From Streptomyces sp. XD-27 (GTDB lineage Bacteria > Actinomycetota > Actinomycetes > Streptomycetales > Streptomycetaceae), in the NCBI RefSeq assembly GCF_030553055.1, contig NZ_CP130713.1, positions 6,758,001-6,822,000 of the forward strand: DNA of 64,000 bases, in the 5' to 3' direction. Numbering within the stretch: the stretch's first letter is position 1; every line of letters starts with the position of its first letter. The notes beneath the pieces were generated by a model. The model made no database searches, was not told the origin of the DNA, and was given only the letters and a program-made list of their open reading frames with translations. Made by a program: the position numbers and the translations under genes. This document shows, in pieces, positions 8,686 through 17,902 of the stretch.

Positions 8686-9779
8686 CGATGACCGCACTGC
8701 AACTGCTGTTCGCCGTGGCCCTGGTGCTGGCCAACGGCTTCTTCGTCGGCGCCGAGTTCGCCCTGGTCTCCGTACGCCGCAGCCAGATCGAGCCGCTGGC
8801 CGCCGAGGGCTCGGCCAGGGCCCGTACGGTCATGACCGGCCTGGAGAGCCTCCCGCAGATGATGGCGGCGGCCCAGTTCGGCATCACCGTCTGCTCGCTG
8901 ACCCTGGGCGCGGTCGCCGAACCCACCGTCGCCCGTCTCCTGGAGCCGCTGTTCCACTCGATGCACCTCCCCGACCAGCTGATCCACCCCCTCGGCTACG
9001 CCATCGCGCTCGCCGCCGTGGTCTGCCTGCACCTGGTCATCGGCGAGATGCTGCCGAAGAACCTGGCCATGGCGGCCCCGGAGAAGACCGCCCTGTGGCT
9101 CGCGCCCGGCCTGGTCGCCTTCGCCCGGCTCTGCCGCCCGGTGACCGTCGGGCTCGGCGCCTGCGCGCGCTGGGTGCTGCGGCTGTTCCGGGTCGAGCCC
9201 AAGGACGAGGTGGAGGCGGTCTTCACCAGCGAGCAGCTCACCCACCTGGTGGCCGACTCCTGGCAGGCCGGGCTGCTCGACCCGGGCGAGCACGAGCGGC
9301 TCGCGGACGCCCTGGAGCTGGGCAGCCGACCGGTCACGGAGGTCCTGCTGGACCCGTCGGGCCTGGTCACCGTCGATCCGTCCGTGACCCCCCGCCGGAT
9401 CGAGGAGCTGACGGTGCGCACCGGCTACTCGCGCTTCCCGATACGCGGGCCGGGCGGCGGCTTCATGGGCTATCTGCACGTGAAGGACGTCCTGGACCTG
9501 GAGGACCCGGAGCGCGCCGTGCCGCAGCACGTCTGGCGCCCGATCGAGACGCTGCGCGCCGAACTGCCCCTGGACGACGCCCTGACCGTGATGCGCCGGG
9601 CCGCGTCCCACCTGGCGGCCGTCACGGACGCGTCGGGGAAGGTGCTGGGGCTGGTGGCGCTGGAGGACGTGCTGGAGATGCTGGTGGGCGAGGTCCGCGA
9701 TCCGGCGCACCGGGTCCCGGTGCGGCCGCGTGTCGCCGCCGCGACCGAGGACAGCCACGAGGCGGTGCCGGTCGCGTAA
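8682..9779 (+). CDS. CNNM/CBS family membrane protein lacking the CorC domain
   Basis: A 365-residue paralogue of the preceding protein. It has the DUF21 membrane region (LVLANGFFVGAEFALVSVRR, IGEMLPKNLAMAAPEK) and a CBS pair (LLDPSGLVTVDPSVTPRRIEEL; LAAVTDASGKVLGLVALEDVLEMLVGEV). It ends within ~30 residues of the second CBS domain, so the C-terminal CorC_HlyC domain is missing, unlike its neighbour. The start overlaps the upstream stop (ATGA). The long-short pair suggests different roles in one complex; transport of magnesium or another divalent cation is a family-level inference. Confidence 0.92.
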   Translation: MTMTALQLLFAVALVLANGFFVGAEFALVSVRRSQIEPLAAEGSARARTVMTGLESLPQMMAAAQFGITVCSLTLGAVAEPTVARLLEPLFHSMHLPDQLIHPLGYAIALAAVVCLHLVIGEMLPKNLAMAAPEKTALWLAPGLVAFARLCRPVTVGLGACARWVLRLFRVEPKDEVEAVFTSEQLTHLVADSWQAGLLDPGEHERLADALELGSRPVTEVLLDPSGLVTVDPSVTPRRIEELTVRTGYSRFPIRGPGGGFMGYLHVKDVLDLEDPERAVPQHVWRPIETLRAELPLDDALTVMRRAASHLAAVTDASGKVLGLVALEDVLEMLVGEVRDPAHRVPVRPRVAAATEDSHEAVPVA

Positions 9780-9800
9780 CGCCTGCGGCGCCTGCGTAGG

Positions 9801-9833
9801 GGCCCGGATGACGGCGGTGCCGTTGTCCGGGCC
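9801..9833 (+). terminator. Intrinsic terminator after the CNNM pair
   Basis: GGCCCGGA (9801-9808) pairs perfectly with TCCGGGCC (9826-9833), and the inner ACGGC/GCCGT also pairs. It lies 22 bp past the CNNM stop. There is no T-tract, as is usual in high-GC actinobacteria. Confidence 0.7.
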
Positions 9834-10028
9834 TTCGGCTTGTCCTTCCTCTCCCACACCTCGCGGACGGCTCCGGAGTCCATGCGGGTAAGGCATCAAT
9901 CACGCGCCGAGACGCATCAGTAATCCCTTCCGCATCGATTCGCGCTCCGTCACGATCGCATACAGAAAGAAGCCGCACCGGGACGTATGCGTCGTGCGGC
10001 TTTTCCGAAGAAAGCCCAGGAGAAGTAC

Positions 10029-10669
10029 GTGGCGAACCGGAAGATGCCGTGGCTGCGCGCAGCAGTGCCCGTCGTCCTGGCGGTCGCATTGGCCGCCTGT
10101 AACGACTCTGATAAGGACTCGGACAGTAAGGGAAGTGCCGGCAGCAGCGCCCCGAGCACTGCCGGCGAGCCCCAGGACGGAGGCGGGTCCAAGAGCCCCG
10201 CCGCGAGCCCGGCCGGTAGCGGGCGGATGGATCTCGGTGAGAGTGCCACGAGTGTGGTCAGGGAAGACGACGGGAAGGTGACGTATTCCGTCCTCGCGGA
10301 AAAGGTCGACGTCGGCTCCGAGGCGGACACCAAGAAGCTGGTCAGCGACCCGGCGAAGGCGAAGGGCCTTGTCCCGGTGGTGGCTCATGTGAAGTACACG
10401 CACAAGGGCGGCGCTGTTGTCGAGGGTTACCCGAGCGTCGGTGAAGAGGTCGAGATCCACGCCGACGGCACCCGCGGATCGGACCTGATCGGGGCAAGGA
10501 CGACGCGCCCGGTTGTGAGGACGATGACGATATCGAGAACTGGAAGCAGGGCCAGAGCCACGTCATCTGCGAGACGTACTTGGTCCCCGAGAACGCGAAG
10601 ACACTGGAAGTCCACTGGGCAGCCGCCAGCGACAGTGATCCCTATGTCTGGACTTTCTCGAAATCCTGA
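10029..10669 (+). pseudogene. Secreted lipoprotein, interrupted by a one-base deletion
   Basis: GTG 10029 (AGGAGAAG upstream) opens a lipoprotein: basic start MANRKMPWLRAA, hydrophobic stretch, and lipobox LAAC with the lipidated Cys at 24. A Ser/Gly/Pro-rich linker follows to ~residue 65, then a beta-rich domain resembling DUF4352-type Ig-like domains (VTYSVLAEKVDVG; LVPVVAHVKYTHKG). At the GGGG run 10491-10494 the frame is lost. One extra G would join ...GSDLIG to GKDDAPGCEDDDDIENW and a good C-terminus ending YVWTFSKS at the TGA 10667-10669, giving ~213 aa. Without it, translation drifts into low-quality sequence to 10808 and overlaps the convergent gene. It is either an indel error in the assembly or a genuine frameshift. 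Confidence 0.75.
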
Positions 10670-10741
10670 GGGGACGACGCGCGTTCTCGTGTGCCGAGTT
10701 GTCACACGAACGGCCAAACCGGGTGCCGCAGGCGGCGGGGC

Positions 10742-12649
10742 TCACGCGAACGGCGGGTCCTGTGGGCCGCGGTCCATGGGGCCGCGGCCCGAGAGGACCT
10801 CTCCGTAGGCCTGCATCAGGTCCGGCAGTCGCAGCGTCGCGAGGTCGTCGCGGCCGGGCACGCCGTTCCAGCCCGACAGCCGCAGATCGCGGTAGGCGCA
10901 GCTCTTCTCGTACAGCGTGCGCAGGAAGCGGCCGTTGCCGAGCTCGTCTATCCAGCCCTGGTCGACCACGTGCCCGCTGATGCTGCGCAGCTCCTCCACG
11001 GCCTCCTCGTCCCACCGGTCGCCGTTCTCGGCGGCGAGCACCTCGCCGATGGAGGTCAGCTCCAGCGGGCGGTAGCTGGGGAAGTCCACCCGGGTGGTGA
11101 ACCGGGAGCCGAGCCCGGGGTTGGCGGCCAGGAGGCGGTCCATGCCCTCCGGGTAGCCGGCGAGGATGACCACCAGGCGGTCGCGGTTGTCCTCGGCCCG
11201 CTTGAGGAGGACCTGAAGGGCCTCGTCCCCGTACGCGTCGCCCTTGCTGTAGCCGGAGTTGGACAGGCTGTACGCCTCGTCCACGAAGAGCACCCCGCCC
11301 AGCGCGGAGTCGATCAGCTCGTTCGCCTTGACCGCCGTCTGGCCCAGGTACTCGCCGACCAGATCGGCCCGGCCCGCCTCCACCAGATGGTCGCCGCCGA
11401 GCAGCCCGAGGGCGTAGAACACGCGGCCGAGGATGCGGGCGACCGTGGTCTTGCCGGTGCCGGAGGGGCCGGAGAAGACGAAGTGGCGCTTGGGGGGCTG
11501 GACCGGCAGGCCCTGCCCGGCGCGCAGCCGCGCCATGTTCAACTGCGCGGACAGCGCCCGCACCTGCCGTTTCACCGGCTCCAGGCCGACCATGCGCTCC
11601 AGCTGCTGGAGCGCCGCGCGCAGCAGTTCGGGGTCGGAGGGGCCGGGCTCGGCGGGGTCGGCGGCCTTCTTGCGCCGGCCGCCGGTGCCGCCGCCGGCGC
11701 CGGTGGGGCCGAGCAGGGCCGGGCCGTCGAAGGGCCGCGACTCGCGCCCGTCGCCGGTGTCCGGCGGCATCGGCGGCGGGTCGGGGTCGGTGAGCGGGGG
11801 GCCGGTGCTCTCCCGGGCGTCGGAGGCGTCCTGGCCGACGCCGGTGGCGGACGGGACGGCCGCCAGATCCGCCGTCTCGTCCAGGCCGTCGCCTTCCGCG
11901 ATGGCCGCCAGCCGGGCCGCGGTGTCCATGAACGCCGCGTCGATCCGGTGCACCGCGCGGTACAGGGGGAGGGCGGCGGCCGTGCGCCCGGTGCCCTCGT
12001 GGGCCCGCGCCAGCCAATAGCGCAGCTCCTTGCGCTGCGGCTGCTCGCTGCGGCAGCGCATCAGCGCCGCGGCCAGCAGCGGTTCCGCCTGGCTGAACAT
12101 CTCCAGCCGGACCCGCGCCATGCCGCCGAAGAGCCCCGCCTCGATGCCCAGCAGCGGATCGTCCAGCAGCGGCTCGGTGTGCCGGACCAGCTGTTCCCAG
12201 TCCTTGACCAGATAGGCGCGGCAGGCGTGCAGGAAGCGGGCCTGCGGATCGGCCTCCACCGGCGGGCAGCCCGCCAGGGCCCGGTCCAGTTCCGGTACGT
12301 GGCGGCCGTCGAGCCAGTGCGAGGCGTGCGCGAGCAGCAGGTCGCGGCCGCTCTCCAGCACCGGCTGCACCCACCAGCCCAGCCAGTACCAGGAGTTGAG
12401 CGGGCGCCGGTGGCGGGTGCGCTGCTCGCCGAACCGGTCCCGGTGGCGGTACATGCGCAGCAGCGCGGTGGCGGTGTCGGCGCGCAGCGCGTGCAGCCCC
12501 AGCCACGCGTCGGCCATCCCCGGGTCGTGCCGCACCGCGGTCCGGAACTCGTCCTCGGCCTGGGCGTACGCGCCCATGGTGTAGGCGTCGACGCCGCGCA
12601 GCCAGGCGAGGTCGGCCGGGGCGGGTGAGCTCTGCGTGCCGAAGTCCAT
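10742..12649 (-). CDS. AAA+ ATPase, EccA/CbxX-CfqX family, with TPR-like N-terminus
   Basis: A 635-residue protein read from the ATG at 12647-12649; the frame is open further upstream but the family N-terminus begins here. Residues ~1-270 form TPR-like helices (AYAQAEDEFRTAVRHDPGMADAWLG and later repeats). A Pro/Asp/Gly-rich linker (~275-340) leads to a CbxX/CfqX AAA+ module with Walker A GPSGTGKTT (~392-400) and Walker B VLFVDEAYSL (~450-460). This is the architecture of EccA, the cytosolic ATPase of type VII secretion, and of related actinobacterial ATPases. No other ESX gene is in the window, so a secretion role is unproven. It ends 72 bp from the convergent frameshifted lipoprotein. Confidence 0.88.
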   Translation of the reverse strand: MDFGTQSSPAPADLAWLRGVDAYTMGAYAQAEDEFRTAVRHDPGMADAWLGLHALRADTATALLRMYRHRDRFGEQRTRHRRPLNSWYWLGWWVQPVLESGRDLLLAHASHWLDGRHVPELDRALAGCPPVEADPQARFLHACRAYLVKDWEQLVRHTEPLLDDPLLGIEAGLFGGMARVRLEMFSQAEPLLAAALMRCRSEQPQRKELRYWLARAHEGTGRTAAALPLYRAVHRIDAAFMDTAARLAAIAEGDGLDETADLAAVPSATGVGQDASDARESTGPPLTDPDPPPMPPDTGDGRESRPFDGPALLGPTGAGGGTGGRRKKAADPAEPGPSDPELLRAALQQLERMVGLEPVKRQVRALSAQLNMARLRAGQGLPVQPPKRHFVFSGPSGTGKTTVARILGRVFYALGLLGGDHLVEAGRADLVGEYLGQTAVKANELIDSALGGVLFVDEAYSLSNSGYSKGDAYGDEALQVLLKRAEDNRDRLVVILAGYPEGMDRLLAANPGLGSRFTTRVDFPSYRPLELTSIGEVLAAENGDRWDEEAVEELRSISGHVVDQGWIDELGNGRFLRTLYEKSCAYRDLRLSGWNGVPGRDDLATLRLPDLMQAYGEVLSGRGPMDRGPQDPPFA

Positions 12650-12934
12650 CCCGTCCCCCACAAACCGTGCCCCGTGGTGAGCCGCCGGGCGAGTGCCTGG
12701 CTGCCTTCCTGCCCAACCGCCGTGCCGTGGCCGGGGGTTGGCCAGTGTGCCAGTGCCTCCGCCGGAAAAGGACCTGTTCGGCTGCACCGATTCGCATCGT
12801 ACCTGCGCAGGCGGCACGGGCCGAGGGTGCGGTACGCCGTTCATGCCGGGTGGCGGCGGGGAGCGGTCCGCGGGCGCCGGGGGGCGGCTCTGCGCTGATG
12901 GTGACCCAGGGTGAAGGGAGAAAGGAGGGCAGAA

Positions 12935-13042
12935 ATGCACGAATCGCATATGGCGGACAGGACGAAGCCCCCGGTCACGGGGGAACAACCGGGGGCTTCG
13001 CGTTGCTGGGCGACTCGTACGAGCCGCACATTGAGAACGTAA
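12935..13042 (+). CDS. Possible 35-aa small ORF with a strong ribosome-binding site
   Basis: An ATG at 12935 is preceded by a near-perfect AAGGAGG seven bases upstream and opens a 35-codon frame ending TAA at 13040-13042. The peptide is basic and Thr/Arg-rich at the end (CWATRTSRTLRT). Against it: third-position GC is only about 70%, and a 13-bp perfect hairpin (12963-13000) lies inside it, better explained as a terminator for the minus-strand kinase gene. I do not recognise the peptide. Confidence 0.25.
   Translation: MHESHMADRTKPPVTGEQPGASRCWATRTSRTLRT
12963..13000 (-). terminator. 13-bp perfect hairpin downstream of the kinase gene
   Basis: CGAAGCCCCCGGT (12963-12975) pairs without mismatch with ACCGGGGGCTTCG (12988-13000) around a 12-nt loop. 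It sits 136 bp past the stop of the minus-strand kinase gene and 314 bp before the EccA-like gene, so it most likely ends kinase transcription. Being symmetrical it could act on both strands. Confidence 0.65.
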
Positions 13043-13135
13043 GACCTGTATGGCCCCCAGGTCAAGCCGAGTTGGGGCACTCGTAGCACCTTGGGCAAGT
13101 CTCCGGCGCAGCGGACGGTCGACCACTACGGACAG

Positions 13136-13744
13136 TCACGCCGGGGGCAGACCGGTGGCCGCCGCGGGCCCCGGCAGCAGCGCGTACCCCTCCGGCCCCC
13201 GCCGTACCAGCGTGTCGGCGAACGGACGCGAGGGGTCGGAGGCGAAGTGGGCGCGCTCCGCCGGCCGCCAGTCGTCCCAGAACACGGACAGCCCGGGACC
13301 GTCGCGCAGCTGCCCCTGGGACCAGGCGGCCCGGTCGGGGACGTCCATCCACAGCAGCCGGGCCAGGTACGGGCGCACCGCGCGGCGGCCGCTGCCCACG
13401 CCCTCGATCAGCACCACGGGCGCGGGCGGCAGTGCGCGCCGCCGGTCGGCGAAGCGCCCGGCCACCCAGTCGTAGGGCGCGTACCGGGCGGTCGTGCCGC
13501 GCGCCAGCGGCTGGAGGATCTGCACGCGCAGCCGGTCCGTCCAGGCGAACAGCTCGTCGTGGGTGGCCAGGTCGTCCGTGTGCACCACCGGCGCGCCGCC
13601 GAGCTCGGCGGCCAGGTGGGCGGCGAAGGTGGACTTGCCCGACCCCGCGTGCCCGTCGACGGCCACCAGCCGGACCGGCCCGCAGGACGGGGGTGCGGCC
13701 CTCAGGTGCCGGGCGAGCGAGGAGAGCGTTTCCATCGGCTCCAC
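13136..13744 (-). CDS. P-loop (uridine kinase-like) nucleotide kinase
   Basis: A 202-residue protein with a clear Walker A loop VAVDGHAGSGKSTFAAHLA (~residues 28-46), a downstream acidic segment VVHTDDLATHDELF that fits the kinase DxD region, and VVLIEGVGSGRRAV, which resembles the uridine kinase/phosphoribulokinase fold. Many actinobacteria carry this short, uncharacterised uridine-kinase-like protein; the substrate is unknown. The start is the first ATG of the frame (13744), with a second Met three residues later. It is divergent from the C39-like protease gene, 149 bp away. Confidence 0.8.
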   Translation of the reverse strand: MEPMETLSSLARHLRAAPPSCGPVRLVAVDGHAGSGKSTFAAHLAAELGGAPVVHTDDLATHDELFAWTDRLRVQILQPLARGTTARYAPYDWVAGRFADRRRALPPAPVVLIEGVGSGRRAVRPYLARLLWMDVPDRAAWSQGQLRDGPGLSVFWDDWRPAERAHFASDPSRPFADTLVRRGPEGYALLPGPAAATGLPPA

Positions 13745-13893
13745 CCTAGGTCAGCGGGCCGGAGCCGCCAGTGGTCCCTACCAATATTGGAGACGCGCCG
13801 CGAGGGGAATCACTGGCCTGTGACCGCTCACAACGGCGATAGTTGTGCACTGCCGCGCACCCGCCCACTGGCCCGAGACTGGGGGACCCCGTC

Positions 13894-15255
13894 ATGACCG
13901 GAACCGGAAGCAGGCCCACCCCACGGCGCACCGTCATCGCCGCCGCCCTCGGCACGGCGACGGGCCTGACCGCGGCCGGCACGGCCGCCGCGCTGCAGGC
14001 CGGCCGCACGACGACCACCGGTTGCGTCGACCACCACGCCTGGAGCGGCTACGGCGACTGGTGCGGCGGCACCGCCCAGGGCGTGCGGGTGATCGCCGGC
14101 GCGTGCCCCGGCGTGGCGCTGTCCCACCCGGCGGGCACCGCCGAGTACACCGACCCGCACACCGGGACCGCCGCCGCCTGGCACTACGCGACCTGGACCT
14201 CCCCGGTCGTGCGGCCCGCCGTGCCCGCCACCGAGGCCGTCGTCTCCTGGAACGCCCGCACCCCCGCGGGCACCTGGCTGCAGATCGAACTCCAGGCCAC
14301 CTACACCGACGGCGCGGCGTCCCCCTGGTACGTCCTGGGCCGCTGGGCGTCGGGCGACGGCGACATCCGCCGCACCTCCGTCGACGGCCAGACGGACGGC
14401 AGGAGTTCGGTGTGGACCGACACCCTCTCCGTCGACGACCCCGCCCAGGGCCTGCGGATCGCCTGCTACCAGGTGCGGCTCACCCTCTACCGCAGGCCGG
14501 GCAGCGGCCTCACCCCGGTGGTGTGGCGGCTGGGCGTCATGGCCTCCGACGTCCCCGACCGCTTCGAGGTGCCGCCTTCCGTCCCCGGGCTCCCCGGCGG
14601 CCGGGAGCTGGTGGTGCCGTGCTACTCGCAGAACGTCCACATCGGGCAGTACCCGGAGTACGACAACGGGGGCGAGGCGTGGTGCAGTCCCACCAGCTCC
14701 CAGATGATCATCGAGTACTGGGGCCGCGGGCCCACCGCCGAGGACCTGGCCTGGGTCAATCCCGATTACGCCGACCCGCAGGTCTGCCACGCCGCCCGCT
14801 TCACCTACGACTACCAGTACGAGGGCTGCGGGAACTGGCCCTTCAACGCTGCCTACGCGGCCACGTACCGCGAACTGCGCGGCGTGGTCACCCGGCTGGA
14901 GAGCCTGAGCGCCGCCGAGCGGCTGATCGCCGCGGGCATCCCGCTGATCACCTCGCAGTCCTTCGTCAAGTCGGAGCTCGACGGGGCGGGTTACGGCACC
15001 GCGGGCCATCTGATGACGGTGATCGGCTTCACCGCGGACGGCGACGTGATCGCCAACGACCCCGCAAGCCCCTCCGACGCGGCGGTGCGGCGCGTTTACC
15101 AACGCCGCCAGTTCGAAAACATCTGGCTGCGCACCAAGCGCTACAACGACACCGGCAAGGTCGTCTCCGGTACCGGAGGAGTTTGCTATCTGTATTTTCC
15201 GGCGTGGCTGAACCGGCCGCAGAAGCGGGCGCTGGCCTCCGTCGGAGTCTGCTGA
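13894..15255 (+). CDS. Secreted C39-like cysteine peptidase
   Basis: A 453-residue exported protein. The ATG 13894 follows GGGGGA and opens a twin-arginine-like signal: PTPRRTVIAAALGTATGL, then an Ala-rich stretch to about residue 45. Residues ~50-215 form a beta-rich region. The C-terminal half is a Peptidase_C39_2-type fold with catalytic Cys in GGEAWCSPTSSQMI, His in GTAGHLMTVIGF and the polar residue in VIANDPASPS. Such proteins are common in Streptomyces but their substrates are unknown. An in-frame upstream ATG (13843) would precede the signal peptide and is less likely. Confidence 0.85.
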   Translation: MTGTGSRPTPRRTVIAAALGTATGLTAAGTAAALQAGRTTTTGCVDHHAWSGYGDWCGGTAQGVRVIAGACPGVALSHPAGTAEYTDPHTGTAAAWHYATWTSPVVRPAVPATEAVVSWNARTPAGTWLQIELQATYTDGAASPWYVLGRWASGDGDIRRTSVDGQTDGRSSVWTDTLSVDDPAQGLRIACYQVRLTLYRRPGSGLTPVVWRLGVMASDVPDRFEVPPSVPGLPGGRELVVPCYSQNVHIGQYPEYDNGGEAWCSPTSSQMIIEYWGRGPTAEDLAWVNPDYADPQVCHAARFTYDYQYEGCGNWPFNAAYAATYRELRGVVTRLESLSAAERLIAAGIPLITSQSFVKSELDGAGYGTAGHLMTVIGFTADGDVIANDPASPSDAAVRRVYQRRQFENIWLRTKRYNDTGKVVSGTGGVCYLYFPAWLNRPQKRALASVGVC

Positions 15256-15436
15256 TCGAGCGGCGGAAACGCGGTACGTAACGTCATCACGGGGTGTCGT
15301 TTCGTAACTCCTGGCCGAATGCGGACCGTTGATTTCCGTTTGCTTCTTCCCATCGAACGGACGATCAGTAACCTCGGCTGAGCACCGGCGAGACAGGAGC
15401 CGGACCGAGTGCTCGACGAGTGGGAGATGCTGACTG
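15256..15436. other. Upstream part of the 332-bp gap before the GGDEF-EAL gene
   Basis: No gene is visible here. The sequence is less GC-rich than its surroundings (for example GATTTCCGTTTGCTTCTTCC), as expected of a promoter region. CGTAAC occurs at about 15280 and 15313, and a weak inverted repeat CCGTT...AACGG lies around 15326-15360. I could not assign a specific regulator site. Confidence 0.3.
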
Positions 15437-15592
15437 ATGGAGAACAAGGCGGCGCGGCCGATTGATCCGGACCAGCCGGTTGCCCTCGCGGACGCCGCCG
15501 TGCTCCACTTCCCCGGGGACGCGGGCGGTGACGGCTCGGGCAGGGATCCGGTGGTCTCCAGCGGATTCGCAGGCGTAGGACGGAAGATATGA
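15437..15592 (+). CDS. Possible 51-aa ORF translationally coupled to the GGDEF-EAL gene
   Basis: ATG 15437 opens a 51-codon frame (MENKAARPIDPDQPVALADA...) whose TGA at 15590-15592 overlaps the ATG of the downstream signalling gene (ATATGA), the classic geometry of translational coupling. GGGAG lies upstream of the ATG. The peptide is acidic and Gly-rich with no recognised domain. It may be a real small protein, a leader that tunes expression of the second-messenger enzyme, or chance. Confidence 0.35.
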   Translation: MENKAARPIDPDQPVALADAAVLHFPGDAGGDGSGRDPVVSSGFAGVGRKI

Positions 15593-17760
15593 CCTCGGGC
15601 ACAGCCGGCAGAGACGGAAGACAGACTGCCGACGACGGACCGCTGCGGCGGTTCGCGGCCGTCTGGAACCGCGCCGTCTTCCCCGCCACCGCGACCTCGA
15701 CGACGCGGGAGGAGTTCGAGGAGTTCCTGCTCCCACTCGCCCGTCGGCTCCAGGCGGCGCTGCGCGCCCCGTCCTTCGACACCCAGGCCGCCTACGAGGT
15801 CGGCGCCGCACTGGTGGACGCGCACGTCACCGACCCGGACGCGCTGCCGCAGATCCTCGGCACGATCGACACCTGCCTCGTGCCGTACTGCGCCCCGGAC
15901 CTGCCGCTGCCGCCGGAGGAGGCCCGCGCCCGCTGCACCCGGCTCCAGCACGCCCTGGCCGCCGGATTCGTCCGCGAACTGCGTGAGCGCACCCGCAGCG
16001 AGCAGGAGGCCATCTCCCAGGCCGCGCTCGCCGCCGCCAGCGAGGCGGAGGTGGCGCTGCACGCCAGCGAGGCCAGGTTCCAGGCGGTGTTCGAAGGGGC
16101 GGCCATCGGCGTCGGGATCGCCGACCTCGACGGCCGGGTGCTGGTCGTCAACGACGCGGTGGCCCAGATGTTCGGCGGCCGGGAGTACTTCCGGACCAGC
16201 CGCAACGTCCTGGACTGGGTGCACCCCGAGGACGCGCCCGGCGTCCTGGACCTCTACCACGAGCTCGTCTCCGGCAAGCGCGACTTCTTCCGCATCGTCA
16301 AGCCGCACCCGCACCCCGACGGCAGCGTGCTGTGGACCAACCTGACGGTCTCGCTGCTGCGCGACTCCACGGGGCAGCCGCAGTACCAGCTCGCGCTGAT
16401 GGAGGACATCACCGAGCAGCGGCTGCTGGAGGAGCGGCTGCGGTACGAGGCCACCCACGACGAGCTCACCGGGCTGCCCAACCGCACCCTGTTCCTCGAA
16501 CGCCTCGACCAGGCGCTGGCCGAGGGCGCCGAGACCGAGCGGTTCGGAGTCTGCTACCTGGACCTGGACGACTTCAAGACCGTCAACGACAGCCTCGGCC
16601 ACGCCGTCGGCGACCAGCTCCTGATCGCCGTCGCCGAACGGCTGGCGGCGTGCGCGACCTCCCCCGCCGAGATGGTGGCGCGGGCCGGCGGCGACGAGTT
16701 CGCGGCCCTCATCGCGGGACCCGGCGCGGCCACCGAGGCCGCCGCCCTCGCCCACCGGATGCTCACCGCGCTCGCCGAGCCCGTCACCGTCGCCGGCCGC
16801 GAACTGCTGGTACGGGCCAGCATCGGCGTCGTCGAAGGACGCGCGGGCGAGATCGGCACCGCGGAGGTCATGCGCAGCGCCGACATCACCATGTACCGGG
16901 CCAAGGCGGCGGGCGGCAACCGCTCCGTGCTCGCCGACGCCGACTCCAACGCCCGCGTCATCGCCCGGCACAGCCTCACCAACCGGCTGCCGTCCGCGCT
17001 GGAGAACGGCGAGTTCTTCATCGAGTACCAGCCCCTGGTCCGGCTCGCCGACGGCAGCGTACGCGGCGCCGAGGCGCTGGTGCGCTGGCTCCACCCCGTC
17101 CACGGTGTCCTGGGGCCCGACCAGTTCATCCCGCTCGCCGAGAACACCGGACTGATCGTGCCGCTGGGCCGCTGGGTCCTGGAAGAGGCCGCCCGGCAGG
17201 CCCGCGCCTGGCGGGAGAACACCGGCCGCCTCTGCGGCGGCGACCAGCTGCGGGTCAACGTCAACCTCTCTCCGTTGCAGCTGGCCCACAAGTCCCTGGT
17301 CGCCGACACCGTGGCGGTCTTGAAGGACGCCGGGCTGTGCCCCACCGCGCTGTGCCTGGAGGTCACCGAGTCCGACCTGATCGGCGCGGACGAGGACGCG
17401 CTGCGGCCGCTGCGCCAGCTGTCCGAACTGGGCGTCGACATCGCCCTGGACGACTTCGGCACCGGCTACTCCAACCTGGCCTACCTGCGCCGGCTGCCGG
17501 TCAGCACGCTCAAGCTGGACCGCTCCTTCACCCGGGGCATGCAGCGCGCACCCGCCGACCCCGTCGACGTCAAGATCGTCGAAGGCATCGTCTCGCTCGC
17601 CCACACCCTGGACCTGGCCGTGACGGTGGAGGGCGTCGAGACCGGGGTGCAGGCCGAGCACCTGCGGATGCTGGGCTGCGACACGGCCCAGGGCTGGTAC
17701 TACGCCCGCCCCGGGCCGCCGGAGCGCCTGCACACCCTGGCGCTCGCCGACGCGAGCTAG
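15589..17760 (+). CDS. PAS-GGDEF-EAL cyclic-di-GMP turnover protein
   Basis: A 723-residue cytoplasmic protein predicted to make and/or break cyclic di-GMP. Residues ~15-145 are a helical N-terminal region of unknown role (LRRFAAVWNRAVFPATA...). A PAS domain spans ~155-275 (FQAVFEGAAIGVGIADLDGR), followed by PAC (LALMEDITEQRLLEERL). The GGDEF domain (~285-445) has the intact ARAGGDEFAAL site near residue 367. The EAL domain (~460-720) has GAEALVRW near 494 and the DDFGTGYSNL loop, so both activities may be functional. Streptomyces proteins of this layout (the RmdA/CdgA type) affect development via BldD; assignment to a particular orthologue is not possible from sequence alone. I see no membrane segment. 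Confidence 0.93.
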   Translation: MTSGTAGRDGRQTADDGPLRRFAAVWNRAVFPATATSTTREEFEEFLLPLARRLQAALRAPSFDTQAAYEVGAALVDAHVTDPDALPQILGTIDTCLVPYCAPDLPLPPEEARARCTRLQHALAAGFVRELRERTRSEQEAISQAALAAASEAEVALHASEARFQAVFEGAAIGVGIADLDGRVLVVNDAVAQMFGGREYFRTSRNVLDWVHPEDAPGVLDLYHELVSGKRDFFRIVKPHPHPDGSVLWTNLTVSLLRDSTGQPQYQLALMEDITEQRLLEERLRYEATHDELTGLPNRTLFLERLDQALAEGAETERFGVCYLDLDDFKTVNDSLGHAVGDQLLIAVAERLAACATSPAEMVARAGGDEFAALIAGPGAATEAAALAHRMLTALAEPVTVAGRELLVRASIGVVEGRAGEIGTAEVMRSADITMYRAKAAGGNRSVLADADSNARVIARHSLTNRLPSALENGEFFIEYQPLVRLADGSVRGAEALVRWLHPVHGVLGPDQFIPLAENTGLIVPLGRWVLEEAARQARAWRENTGRLCGGDQLRVNVNLSPLQLAHKSLVADTVAVLKDAGLCPTALCLEVTESDLIGADEDALRPLRQLSELGVDIALDDFGTGYSNLAYLRRLPVSTLKLDRSFTRGMQRAPADPVDVKIVEGIVSLAHTLDLAVTVEGVETGVQAEHLRMLGCDTAQGWYYARPGPPERLHTLALADAS

Positions 17761-17902
17761 CCGGTCGCGGGGGCGGTGGTCGGCCGGGCGCTCGGAGGGC
17801 GGTCGAGCGCTTGTCGGCGGACCATGGAGGTGTCGGCCCATCCGGTCCTCGGGCCGCCGGTGACCTTGCGGGCGGCCCGCGGCCGGGCCCCAGGAGGTTC
17901 CC

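Noticed and set aside
10742..12649. A type VII secretion locus around the EccA-like ATPase
   Set aside because: No EccB/C/D/E, WXG100 or mycosin gene is nearby, so it is called only an orphan EccA-like ATPase.
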